Shown one piece after another: positions 18,101-25,143 of a stretch of 64,000 nt of DNA. The DNA is from an uncultured Porphyromonas sp. (GTDB lineage Bacteria; Bacteroidota; Bacteroidia; Bacteroidales; Porphyromonadaceae): the NCBI RefSeq assembly GCF_900541275.1, contig NZ_UQJH01000003.1, forward strand, positions 72,900 through 136,899. The letters are read 5' to 3'. Under the pieces are notes generated by a model that did no database searches, had not been told where the DNA came from, and was given only the letters and a program-made list of their open reading frames with translations. The position numbers and the translations under genes were made by a program. Position 1 is the stretch's first letter; the number at the start of each line of letters is the position of its first letter.

Positions 18101-18809
18101 AGGGATTGGATGCCTCACGCTCCTGGAAGTAGATATCACCATTCTGCGCCGTACCACGGGTCACCGGTGCATCAGGGGTGAGCGCGCGGTGACGGAACTC
18201 CTTGATCGCCTCGAGGTCAACGAGGGGACGGAGGTCCTCCATATCGATCTCCTCGATCTTCTGGATCTCGTGAGAGGTGCGGAAGCCGTCGAAGAAATGG
18301 AGGAAGGGCACACGTCCGTGGATTGCAGAGAGGTGCGCTACAGCGGCCATATCCTGAGCCTCCTGCACGGAGTTGCTGCAGAGCATAGCGAAGCCGGTAG
18401 CACGGCAGGCCATCACGTCCTGGTGATCACCAAAGATCGAGAGGGCATGGCCGGCGATGGCACGTGCAGCGATGTGGAAGACACCGGGGAGGAGTTCGCC
18501 GGAGATCTTGTACATATTAGGGATCATCAGGAGGAGACCCTGAGACGCAGTAAAGGTGGTCGTCAGTGCACCAGCCTGCAGAGAGCCGTGGACAGTACCG
18601 GCGGCACCGGCCTCACTCTGCATCTCCTGGACACGGACGGTGTCGCCGAAGAGGTTTTTACGCCCATTGGCTGCCCACTTGTCCACAACCTCTGCCATCG
18701 TAGAGGAGGGAGTGATGGGGTAGATGGCGGCCAGCTCCGAGAACATATACGCGATATGCGACGTAGCGGTGTTGCCATCACAGGTCATGAATTTCTTTTC
18801 TTTACTCAT
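15192..18809 (-). CDS. nifJ: Pyruvate:ferredoxin (flavodoxin) oxidoreductase
   Basis: Oxidises pyruvate to acetyl-CoA and CO2 while reducing ferredoxin, a central reaction of anaerobic metabolism in the cytoplasm. 1205 residues, the full single-chain homodimeric form. Order of domains: the pyrimidine-binding domain I with YPITPSSTMAEVVDKWA, the CoA and core domains, a two-cluster ferredoxin domain with CIQCNQCAYVCPHATI and CLGCGNCADVCPG, and the thiamine-diphosphate domain with SGACSGCGETPYVKL and GGDGWAYDIGYGGLDHVL. A Cys in the Cys-Ser-Gly-Cys-Gly context ligates the proximal cluster. The AAA ATPase gene ends 53 bases upstream on the same strand, and a strong terminator follows. Confidence 0.98.
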   Translation of the reverse strand: MSKEKKFMTCDGNTATSHIAYMFSELAAIYPITPSSTMAEVVDKWAANGRKNLFGDTVRVQEMQSEAGAAGTVHGSLQAGALTTTFTASQGLLLMIPNMYKISGELLPGVFHIAARAIAGHALSIFGDHQDVMACRATGFAMLCSNSVQEAQDMAAVAHLSAIHGRVPFLHFFDGFRTSHEIQKIEEIDMEDLRPLVDLEAIKEFRHRALTPDAPVTRGTAQNGDIYFQEREASNPFYNAVPETVQHYMDELGKITGRHYRLFDYYGAEDAEDIVICMGSACETAEEVIDKLNAEGRKVGMIKVHLFRPFSVEHFLEAMPKTVKHVAVLDRTKEPGSAGEPLYLDVKNALYGMEEHPIVVGGRYGLSSKDVTPEQFAAVFENLRMKMPKDHFTLGIVDDVTFTSLPLTDHFDVATDAFEAKFYGRGSDGTVGANKNSVKIIGENTNKYCQAYFEYDSRKSGGFTCSHLRFGDSPIRSTYYVNHPHFVACHEPAYLHRFNITKGLRKGGSLLLNSIWEPEDLGENLPGRLKRYLAQNGCHLYIINATKIASEIGLGNRTNTILQSAFFKIANVIPYDLAVEQMKKFIVKSYGHKGEKIVNMNYQAVDAGADVIEVPVPAEWADCADDAEQEYEYDTPFVSAIVKKMHAQEGDDLPVSVFTGLEDGTWQPGTTRVMRPGVAVNVPMWHEENCIQCNQCAYVCPHATIRPFILDEKEMENAPEGYVTKPAIGKEFKGMGFRIQVDVLDCLGCGNCADVCPGKKGEKALTMELLHTQEEQDPLWLYSAQKVTNKAHLVDVSKSVKNSQFAQPLFEFSGACSGCGETPYVKLISQLYGDRQVVANTTGCSSIYSASAPETPYTTNEKGHGPAWANSLFEDNAEYGYGMYLANKKLRERLLTIAQDVVDGKIEIGQEKTKELLKEWIEKYDDAKACRELSDEIRALVENDATEGGRLIDDLRHYITKKSHWIIGGDGWAYDIGYGGLDHVLAQAPDVNVLVIDTEVYSNTGGQSSKSTPRAAVAQFSANGRRFRKKDLGMMTAGYGYVYVAQIAMGANQAQALKAIREAEEFDGPSLIIAYCPCINHGLRAGMGKTQDEERRAVECGYWQLWRYDPRLEEQGKNPFQFDSKEPQWDLFHDFIMGEVRYRSLEKLFPEDAEALYAAALEDAKYRYTKYQRYLAMDFSRPEEDVAEAPSEVEKKVEEEPGKWM

Positions 18810-18862
18810 ATATAAGTATACTAAAGCGTGAAGTAATTTAGTTCTTCTTTTCTCTTAAAGGG

Positions 18863-20050
18863 TCAATAGAGGAAGCCGAAGAGCCAGATCGGCAGACAGT
18901 TGTCATGCCCCACCAGCAGGTTGCTGAAGGTGTAGGTCACATCGCTCTTGAAGCGACTCGTCTTACCATCGACGCAGGCAAAGAGATGCTCTCCGTCGAC
19001 GATAAAGTCCGCACCGGGCTTCTCGGGGACGTTGACTTGATAGCCGGCGTTCTCAAATTGTGAGAGGAGGAAAGTCTTGAGTCGCATACAGGTGGACTGC
19101 CGATGCGGATACATCACCCCGGCGATATTGGTGTCGTTGGGGAAGATCTGATCGGGCTTTTTAGGGTACTCGTTGCCCTCCTTATAGATCGTGCGGATCA
19201 GCTCCGCATCGTCGAGATACTTGAGGTAATTGGCTATGGTGGCTCGGCTGGCTCCGATACTGCGAGCAAAGCGGGTCACGTTGGCAGTAGGCTTATCTTG
19301 CGTGCAGATCTGGAAGAGCAGCTCCCGCATCTTGGGCAGGTAAGAGATATCGACCTGATGGACGTAGACCACATCCACCTCCAGCATCATATTGATATTC
19401 TTCGTCAGCTTGGCCGAGGAGAGTGGATTGTCCTCCACGGGCGGATAGTAGCCCTCGGTGAGGTAGAGTTCAAAGTCCTCCTTCGGCTTCACTTGGTTCA
19501 TCACCTCAGCAGCGATCTCCTCGTGCCGCTCCATCAGGTCCTTGAGCGGGTACGCCTTGAGGTGGAGACCATACTTTATATTGAGGTACTGGCGGAAGGA
19601 GAAGCCCTGGAGACTGATGATCCGCACCCTACCCTGCAGCTCCGGTCCCAGCTCCTCCTCGGTCACGACGCTCGAGGTACTGAAGATCACCCGCAGGTTG
19701 GGCATATCCATATAGATCCGGTAGAGATCGTCTCGCCACTTAGCGTACTTGTAGATCTGATCCACAAGGAGAATCTTGCCCCCCTCTTCCTGGTAAAACT
19801 TCCTCGCAAAGTCGTAGAGCGAGTGTCCCGCAAAGAAGAGGTAATTCATCGTCACATACTGGATCTGATCGGGCCGTGCGGTGATATTGCGGACAGCATA
19901 GGTAAGCAGGAAGATCGTCTTGCCTATGCCGCGCGCACCGCGCACAGCGACCAGACGATCCGATGAGCTGATACTACTGATCAGGGACTTGCGGTCGCTC
20001 TCCTGATGTGCAGTCAGCATCCGATTGTATATCTTCCTAAAGCTCTGCAT
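18863..20050 (-). CDS. AAA ATPase with DUF4143-type C-terminus
   Basis: A 395-residue protein of the AAA_14 plus DUF4143 type common in Bacteroidota. The N-terminal ATPase has VAVRGARGIGKTIFLLT (Walker A near residues 35-45) and GGKILLVDQIYKY as Walker B, with VDQ in place of the usual DEIH/DEIQ. FSTSSVVTEEE covers sensor 1, and RIISLQGFSFRQYLN is the LxPLSFxEF-like link. The C-terminus has a winged-helix stretch (FARSIGASRATIANYLKYLDDAELI) and an endonuclease-fold-like block with ADFIVDGEHLFACVDGK. Functions for this family are not established. A TACTTTTG box lies upstream at 20133. It precedes PFOR but need not be related to it. Confidence 0.85.
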   Translation of the reverse strand: MQSFRKIYNRMLTAHQESDRKSLISSISSSDRLVAVRGARGIGKTIFLLTYAVRNITARPDQIQYVTMNYLFFAGHSLYDFARKFYQEEGGKILLVDQIYKYAKWRDDLYRIYMDMPNLRVIFSTSSVVTEEELGPELQGRVRIISLQGFSFRQYLNIKYGLHLKAYPLKDLMERHEEIAAEVMNQVKPKEDFELYLTEGYYPPVEDNPLSSAKLTKNINMMLEVDVVYVHQVDISYLPKMRELLFQICTQDKPTANVTRFARSIGASRATIANYLKYLDDAELIRTIYKEGNEYPKKPDQIFPNDTNIAGVMYPHRQSTCMRLKTFLLSQFENAGYQVNVPEKPGADFIVDGEHLFACVDGKTSRFKSDVTYTFSNLLVGHDNCLPIWLFGFLY

Positions 20051-20132
20051 GCTAAAACGTCGTGACGGCCTCCCCGATTAAGAAGGGATACCTCCCGAAG
20101 TCATCCGAAGTGTGATGGTGGCTTCGATGGTT

Positions 20133-20140
20133 CAAAAGTA
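20133..20140 (-). promoter_or_regulatory. Promoter -7 box for the AAA ATPase
   Basis: TACTTTTG on the minus strand, about 85 bases before the start codon. Confidence 0.5.
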
Positions 20141-20229
20141 GGAAGAATAATCCAATTTTGCAAACCTTGTGTTACAATTACAGGAAGAAAGTTTGCTCTT
20201 TTGTGCTGGCCACCTATCATAATCATAGG

Positions 20230-20790
20230 CTAACCCGGCGGCTCCTCCCACCAGACGCCATCGGCAGAGCGAACGAGGTGAACCACCTCTCCATAGGCGA
20301 TCTTGCGAGCGAAGGACTCATCGATCGAGTAGCCGAGGAGACGGACGAGGAAGATCCGTATCACCCCCGCGTGCGTCACCAGCACCGGTGGGCGATCGTA
20401 GTCCGGGAGGTAGTCGATGAAGTCCTGCACCCGTCGGGTCATCCCGGGGTACGACTCACCGGCGGGCGGGGCACTATGCTTGTAGTCGGCAAACCACGCC
20501 TTGCTCTCCTTTCGCTCATAGACCGACTGCCAGGGGACCAGCTCCCACTTCCCAAAGGCCAGCTCTGTGAGCCGGGCATCGATGGTGATCGTGTCGGCGA
20601 GCTCCTTTGCCAAGAGTCGGCAGCGCTTGAGCGGACTGCTGTAGACACGCCCATAGCCTGTACCCTCGAGGGTAGCGACCACCGCGGCAGCCTCCTGCGG
20701 GAAAGTCTCCGCCACCGAGACATCGGCTCTGCCGTAGCAGATGCCACTCGGTGCGGCGGTATGCGTATGGCGGACAAGGTAGAGCTCCAT
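20230..20790 (-). CDS. cobC: Alpha-ribazole phosphatase (histidine phosphatase family)
   Basis: Removes phosphate from alpha-ribazole-5'-phosphate or from adenosylcobalamin phosphate in the last steps of cobalamin assembly. 186 residues. MELYLVRHTHT holds the RHG-type phosphate-accepting histidine, VYSSPLKRCRLLA the arginine-binding block, and PVLVTHAGVIRIFLV the second catalytic histidine. The start at 20790 gives the family N-terminus and shares one base with the cobS stop (TGATG); an upstream in-frame ATG adds 17 unrelated residues. The location at the end of cobU-cobT-cobS makes the cobalamin role much more likely than a general phosphatase. Confidence 0.92.
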   Translation of the reverse strand: MELYLVRHTHTAAPSGICYGRADVSVAETFPQEAAAVVATLEGTGYGRVYSSPLKRCRLLAKELADTITIDARLTELAFGKWELVPWQSVYERKESKAWFADYKHSAPPAGESYPGMTRRVQDFIDYLPDYDRPPVLVTHAGVIRIFLVRLLGYSIDESFARKIAYGEVVHLVRSADGVWWEEPPG

Positions 20791-21551
20791 CACGCCAGCC
20801 GCTCCACGGCGAGGAGGGCGATGAGACAGCCCATCTCGCACATCTGCTCAAGCGCCCCGAGCACATCCCCCGTGTAGCCTCCGATACGCGCCTTACTGAG
20901 TCGGTGGACAAAGAGGAGCAGCAGGATATAGACCCCCACCACAGCAAGGGCCTGCACCCACCCGAGTGCCAGCAACGCCACGAGGCCGGTGGCGATCCCT
21001 ACCGCAATGGAGCCGTCAGAGGTGACGTAAGACTCTCGGCTGAGCTTACTATTCTCCCGCCGGGCATAGACAGAGAAGTGCATCATCAGCAGCGGCACCG
21101 ACCGCGCACTGCAGCACATCACCACCATCGCCGGGATCGGACCGGTGAGTGCAGAGAGACAGCAGACCTTCAGCAGCAGCTGCATCACCGTGCCGATCAT
21201 GCCAAAGGCTCCGGCGTGACTGTCCTTCATAATCTCCAGCACCCGCTCTCTGCTCGTCCCGCCACCAAATCCGTCTAAGAAGTCGGAGAACCCGTCCTCA
21301 TGGAAGGCTCCCGTCACTATAATCATCGTGGAGAGCGCCAGCACGGACGAGACAGAAGGAGGTAGCTGGAGGAGGAAAAAGGCTAGCGCATAGACCGCGG
21401 CCCCACACCCTCCGATGAGAGCCCCCACGAGGGGCATATAGCGAGCCGCCTCATGGGCCGTCTCCGCATCGAAGTGTACCTGTCCCACCGGAAGGCGGGT
21501 GTAGCACATCACCGCCGCCTTCAGGAGATTCCACTCACTCCTCAGCCCCAT
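20790..21551 (-). CDS. cobS: Adenosylcobinamide-GDP ribazoletransferase
   Basis: A membrane enzyme that joins adenosylcobinamide-GDP to alpha-ribazole to make cobalamin. 253 residues with several hydrophobic segments. WNLLKAAVMCYTRLPVG is the typical N-terminal block, and TGAFHEDGFSDFLDGFGGG is the acidic CobS signature around the metal site, followed by KDSHAGAFGMIG. The start MGLRSEWN at 21551 lies 17 bases inside the end of cobT; longer in-frame starts would run deep into cobT and lack family similarity. The stop overlaps cobC. Confidence 0.93.
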   Translation of the reverse strand: MGLRSEWNLLKAAVMCYTRLPVGQVHFDAETAHEAARYMPLVGALIGGCGAAVYALAFFLLQLPPSVSSVLALSTMIIVTGAFHEDGFSDFLDGFGGGTSRERVLEIMKDSHAGAFGMIGTVMQLLLKVCCLSALTGPIPAMVVMCCSARSVPLLMMHFSVYARRENSKLSRESYVTSDGSIAVGIATGLVALLALGWVQALAVVGVYILLLLFVHRLSKARIGGYTGDVLGALEQMCEMGCLIALLAVERLA

Positions 21552-22581
21552 GGCGATAGATACTATCGGGATTGTCCTCGTAGCAATTCTCCAGCTGTCG
21601 ATCGTCAAAGGAGGCCATCTCATTGAGGAAAGCGATGGCCGACTGGATGATCGGATAGGCGACCACAGCACCGGTACCCTCACCCAGTCGCATACCGAGC
21701 CGGAGGATCGGCTCCCCACCGAGGTAGTCAAGCAGCAGCCGATGCCCACCCTCATCGGAGACATGGCCGTAGAGGACGCACTCCTTAGTGCCGGGGGCAA
21801 GGGCCTCTGCAGCGATGACGGCCGCCGTAGATATGAAGCCGTCACAGAGGATCACCATCCGCAGCCGTGCCGCCTCGATCATCCCACCGACCATCATCGC
21901 TATCTCGTACCCACCATAGGTAGCGAGGATCTCGAGTGGCGTCTTAGGGTGATGAGCCTCCACAGCTCGCTTGAGTGTCTGGTACTTATGCTCTAGAGGG
22001 GCATCGTCAAGGCCGGTACCACGCCCCACGAGCCGGTCAAGTGGGATGCCAGAGTAAAGGTGAGCCAGCACAGCGGAGGAGGAGGTATTGCCGATCCCCA
22101 TCTCACCGAAGCCGATCACATTGCAGTCCCTATAGTACTCCTCCCGCACGCAGGCGGCCCCGATCTCGAGCGCTCTCCGGCACTCCTCAATCGTCATCGC
22201 CGGCTCGTAGAGGAAATTTCGCGTCCCGTACCCTACCTTTCGCGGCTCCACGCCATACTCCTCGGGGAAGTCTCGATCCACGCCGGCATCGATGACGCGG
22301 AGGTGGAAGTGGTGCTGCCGACAGAAGACGGTGATCGCCGCATTTCCTCTCTGGAAGGTGCAGCCACACCTGTAGGTGAAGTCCTTAGGCGAGAGACTCA
22401 CCCGCTCATCCACTATCCCGTGATCGCCACAGAAGAGGAGGAGTGCCGGTCGTCTCAGCTCCGGCGTAAGTGTGTCCTGGATCAGGCAGACCTGACGAGC
22501 TATCGTCTCAAGCTGTCCAAGCGAACCGATGATCTTCGATCGCGTGTCGATCTTGTGCTGTATTTCTTCTACTGTTACCAT
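21535..22581 (-). CDS. cobT: Nicotinate-nucleotide--dimethylbenzimidazole phosphoribosyltransferase
   Basis: Activates the lower ligand of cobalamin by making alpha-ribazole-5'-phosphate from a benzimidazole base and nicotinate mononucleotide. 348 residues, normal. LLFCGDHGIVDERVSLSPK is the nucleotide-binding start, NVIGFGEMGIGNTSSSAVL the CobT signature, and MMVGGMIEAARLRMVILCDGFISTA the C-terminal core. A phenylalanine-rich cofactor-site block VTYQCGC-like region appears here as TYRCGCTFQRGNAAI. It begins 3 bases after cobU and overlaps cobS by 17 bases, so the operon is tightly packed. Confidence 0.95.
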   Translation of the reverse strand: MVTVEEIQHKIDTRSKIIGSLGQLETIARQVCLIQDTLTPELRRPALLLFCGDHGIVDERVSLSPKDFTYRCGCTFQRGNAAITVFCRQHHFHLRVIDAGVDRDFPEEYGVEPRKVGYGTRNFLYEPAMTIEECRRALEIGAACVREEYYRDCNVIGFGEMGIGNTSSSAVLAHLYSGIPLDRLVGRGTGLDDAPLEHKYQTLKRAVEAHHPKTPLEILATYGGYEIAMMVGGMIEAARLRMVILCDGFISTAAVIAAEALAPGTKECVLYGHVSDEGGHRLLLDYLGGEPILRLGMRLGEGTGAVVAYPIIQSAIAFLNEMASFDDRQLENCYEDNPDSIYRHGAEE

Positions 22582-22584
22582 ATA

Positions 22585-23097
22585 CTACTTTAGTCTCATG
22601 GCTATACCTGAAACCATAAAGAAAGCCTCATCGGCTGATGCGGCTATATGCTGATTGACCCACCCCTGGAGGTCGACAAAGTGACGCGCACTCTCCGAGG
22701 AAGCGTGGAGCCCCATACCGAGCTCATTGGAGACGACGATGAGGGTCATCTCCCGAGCGATGAAGCGATCCCACTCCGCCGTGGCAGCCCTGAGGGTCTC
22801 GTCCATATCGTAGCCATGCTCGTCGTAGAGATTAGTGAGCCAGAGGGTGACGCAGTCCATCAGCACCACCCGCCCCGTGAGGTCGTGGTCGCTCAGGCGA
22901 AGCGGCTCCTCCACCGTCGTCCACTGCTCCCCGCGGTCCCGCCGGTGACGCTCCACCCGCCGCGCAAAGTCCTCATCCATGATCCGTGCCGTGGCGAGGT
23001 AGATCGGACGATCGGATAGAGACTCTGCCAGCGACTGCGCATAATGACTCTTACCGGAGCGAGCTCCTCCGGTAACATAGATAATCCTATGCTCCAT
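22585..23097 (-). CDS. cobU: Adenosylcobinamide kinase / guanylyltransferase
   Basis: Phosphorylates adenosylcobinamide and attaches GMP, preparing it for the lower ligand. 170 residues, normal length. IIYVTGGARSGKSHYAQ is the Walker A P-loop at the N-terminus. YLATARIMDEDFARRVERH is the conserved CobU block with the guanylylated-histidine region, and VVLMDCVTLWLTNL is Walker B. VVSNELGMGLHASSE is the C-terminal signature. It lies 3 bases after the small DUF2007-like gene and 3 bases before cobT. With cobT, cobS and cobC the full nucleotide-loop pathway is present; corrin-ring genes are not in the window, which fits salvage. Confidence 0.95.
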   Translation of the reverse strand: MEHRIIYVTGGARSGKSHYAQSLAESLSDRPIYLATARIMDEDFARRVERHRRDRGEQWTTVEEPLRLSDHDLTGRVVLMDCVTLWLTNLYDEHGYDMDETLRAATAEWDRFIAREMTLIVVSNELGMGLHASSESARHFVDLQGWVNQHIAASADEAFFMVSGIAMRLK

Positions 23098-23100
23098 CGG

Positions 23101-23484
23101 TCAGAGGTAGTTCATTATGGCGATGAGGATAAGGAGAAGCGCCATCAGCCCGGTGATCAGCCAAAATTGCTTGGAGGCGCTCCGACTCTTCCTACTCTTC
23201 CCCACGGTATAGACGCTGTCGGACTGATCCGCTGCCGGCAGATAGCCCGCCTCCCGGAGGATGCGAAGCGCTCTCTCCTCCTCCATCGCTGGGACCATGA
23301 GCGAGACGCCACCGGTCAAGCCCTGCACCCGCCCGAAGACCTGTGTCCCCGTCTCTCCGGAGATGGACACCATGATATTCTCTGACTGGAGAAGCGTCTC
23401 CGCCAACCGTACCTCCTCAAGGTTGAGGGAGTTAAAGACCTCCACAAAGGTCTCCCTCTGATTATCCCTTTCCATAATAGTCAC
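23101..23484 (-). CDS. DUF2007-like small membrane protein
   Basis: A 127-residue protein. The first 75 residues (FVEVFNSLNLEEVRLAETLL, then ALRILREAGYLPA) resemble the DUF2007 'putative signal transducing' domain, a small alpha-beta fold. A basic linker follows, and then one membrane segment (FWLITGLMALLLILIAIM) at the very C-terminus, so the soluble part probably faces the cytoplasm. A start three codons later (MERDNQRE) is equally possible. It is the first gene of the cobUTSC operon, but no link with cobalamin is visible. A GACCTTTG sequence upstream is a weak promoter candidate. Confidence 0.8.
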   Translation of the reverse strand: MTIMERDNQRETFVEVFNSLNLEEVRLAETLLQSENIMVSISGETGTQVFGRVQGLTGGVSLMVPAMEEERALRILREAGYLPAADQSDSVYTVGKSRKSRSASKQFWLITGLMALLLILIAIMNYL

Positions 23485-23618
23485 TCTGTCTCTTGCGTAC
23501 GGAGACCATCTCCATACTTTACAAAGGTCGCTTTTTTCCCCCGCCGAGCCAAGTCTCGTCAGTCGAGCAAAAAGGCACCACCCACGTCAAGGAAAAAAAC
23601 TACTGCGCCCCTCGTAAG

Positions 23619-24728
23619 TCACTTCTGCCCCATAAAACGATCTTCCCGCAGTTGCTCCAGCCGCTTGCGGGCATAGAGGACCCTCGGGGAGGGCTTTCGT
23701 CCGGGATCACTCCGCAGCTCAAGGTACGTCTCCAGAGCCTTCATCTCGGCAGCGTCATCTCCTAGCTCCCTATACGTCAGAGACTGCCTGTATGGGATGT
23801 CCGGCAGGTCGGGGGCAAAGCGACCGAGGTCTCTGAGATGGCGGAGTGAGGAGCGATATGCCCCTCGGAGGAAATCCGTCTCTGCCATCAGGTCGTGGTA
23901 GCTCTTGAGTACCTGGATCCGCAGTGGGGTCCGCTCCATGAGGGAGTCCACCTTGGCGAGGTAGAGTGCTGACTCGGTCGGCTCCTTCTGCTGTACATAA
24001 ATGGTAGCGAGGTCGATCATCGGGAAGGGATTGGCCTCCTCGGAGATCTTTATTGCCTCCTTCAGCACCGGGATCGCCTGCGTGAGGGAGTCCTGCTGCA
24101 TGAGCGACTGACCGTGGTAGTAGACCGTATTCATGCTCCTATCCCCGGCATGGTAGAGGGTGTCAAAGTCGGCATAGGCCTCATCGTAGTAGCCGGCACC
24201 ATAACTGACTGCTGCACGACGCTGCCTCACGGGGCGGTTGTCAGGATACTCGTAGAGGAAATTATTCATCATCGTCAGACCGAGGAAACCGACTCCCTGC
24301 TGCTCATAGAGATCGGAGAGGCGGAGGACATTGACGATATTATACGGGGAGAGCTCCTTGATCTCCTCACGGACAGTGATGGCGGAGTCCGGCTGCTGCA
24401 TACTCTCGTAGATCCCCGCCAGCAGTTGCTTGTCGATCACGGAGCCCTCCTCCGTCGCCAGAGGCAGGATCAGTGCCTTCGCCTCCTCGTATCGGGCAAA
24501 GGAGGTGAGGACGCGGGTCTCCTGACGGAGCATCACGGGGCTCTTGAGGCTGTCGGGGCGACTCTCCAGCAGCTCCAGAGCGCGGTAGTACAGCCCCTCA
24601 TCGATCAGTCGCTGCACCTCCGACTCGGATAAGTCAGTCTGAGCTACCGCCATCAGCGGCATCGCACACAGAAGCAGCCAAAGCAGTGCCTTGCGATGGA
24701 TAATGTGCCGGATCACTAAGTTCTCCAT
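23619..24728 (-). CDS. Exported TPR-repeat protein
   Basis: A 369-residue periplasmic or surface protein. It starts with a signal peptide (KALLWLLLCAMPLMAVAQ) and then carries degenerate tetratricopeptide repeats over most of its length, such as EEAKALILPLATEEGSVIDK and SLTQAIPVLKEAIKISEEAN. TPR arrays bind protein partners; none can be named here. The C-terminus is charged (RKRLEQLREDRFMGQK). The gene lies between the tRNA-Val pair and the cobU operon, all on the minus strand, and a terminator for the tRNAs is just upstream, so it probably has its own start. Confidence 0.85.
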   Translation of the reverse strand: MENLVIRHIIHRKALLWLLLCAMPLMAVAQTDLSESEVQRLIDEGLYYRALELLESRPDSLKSPVMLRQETRVLTSFARYEEAKALILPLATEEGSVIDKQLLAGIYESMQQPDSAITVREEIKELSPYNIVNVLRLSDLYEQQGVGFLGLTMMNNFLYEYPDNRPVRQRRAAVSYGAGYYDEAYADFDTLYHAGDRSMNTVYYHGQSLMQQDSLTQAIPVLKEAIKISEEANPFPMIDLATIYVQQKEPTESALYLAKVDSLMERTPLRIQVLKSYHDLMAETDFLRGAYRSSLRHLRDLGRFAPDLPDIPYRQSLTYRELGDDAAEMKALETYLELRSDPGRKPSPRVLYARKRLEQLREDRFMGQK

Positions 24729-24771
24729 ACGGTATTCCTTTTATCATAATTCTTCCCTCGGCACAAGATAC

Positions 24772-24809
24772 AAAAAGAACCGCTACCAAGTCTCTCGACT
24801 CGATAGCGG
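24772..24809 (-). terminator. Terminator of the tRNA-Val pair
   Basis: CCGCTA (24780-24785) pairs with TAGCGG (24804-24809). On the minus strand the stem is followed by TTCTTTTTG. Confidence 0.75.
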
Positions 24810-24814
24810 CACGA

Positions 24815-24892
24815 TGGTGGACCCTGTAGGATTCGAACCTACGACCCTCTGTTTGTAAGACAGACGCTCTAAACCAACTGAGCTAAGGATCC
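24815..24892 (-). tRNA. tRNA-Val (UAC), second copy
   Basis: Cloverleaf seen directly: acceptor GGATCCT pairs with AGGGTCC, the anticodon loop has TAC between TCTGT and ACAGA arms, and the T arm contains GGTTCGAATCC. The body at 24818-24892 is identical to the copy upstream. In this copy the discriminator A is followed by an encoded CCA (24815-24817). Confidence 0.97.
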
Positions 24893-24918
24893 GGTAATGG
24901 AATATTTCTGAAAAGCAG

Positions 24919-24993
24919 TGGACCCTGTAGGATTCGAACCTACGACCCTCTGTTTGTAAGACAGACGCTCTAAACCAACTGAGCTAAGGATCC
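24919..24993 (-). tRNA. tRNA-Val (UAC), first copy
   Basis: A 75-base tRNA identical in sequence to the second copy, 26 bases away. The discriminator A is followed by CTG, so CCA is not encoded here. Confidence 0.97.
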
Positions 24994-25032
24994 GAGTGCA
25001 CCCGACCGGCTCCTCTCCAGCCGAATGCTCCG

Positions 25033-25040
25033 CAAAGGTA
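25033..25040 (-). promoter_or_regulatory. Promoter -7 box of the tRNA-Val pair
   Basis: TACCTTTG on the minus strand, with a TTG about 19 bases further upstream, which is the expected -33/-7 spacing. It lies 40 bases before the first tRNA. Confidence 0.7.
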
Positions 25041-25087
25041 CGAAATTTTATGGATCTCGCAACCCCCCCACCCCGCTAAGACAAGGA

Positions 25088-25127
25088 GAGGGGCTGTGTC
25101 CCCGGTGCTCCGACGACACAGCCCCTC
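25088..25127 (-). terminator. Stem-loop after the SusD-like gene
   Basis: A perfect 13-bp inverted repeat (25088-25100 with 25115-25127) lies just after the SusD stop. The following minus-strand bases are only mildly T-rich. Confidence 0.7.
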
Positions 25128-25143
25128 TTGGACTCAAGTATGC

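Noticed and set aside
17637..18815. Long plus-strand open frame over PFOR (392 residues), and the one at 15861-17285 (474 residues)
   Set aside because: PFOR on the minus strand is certain; these are mirror frames caused by high G+C and codon bias, with no family features.
24815..24993. The tRNA-Val pair as an attachment site of an integrated element
   Set aside because: No integrase, no repeat of the tRNA 3' end elsewhere in the window, and only ordinary genes on both sides.
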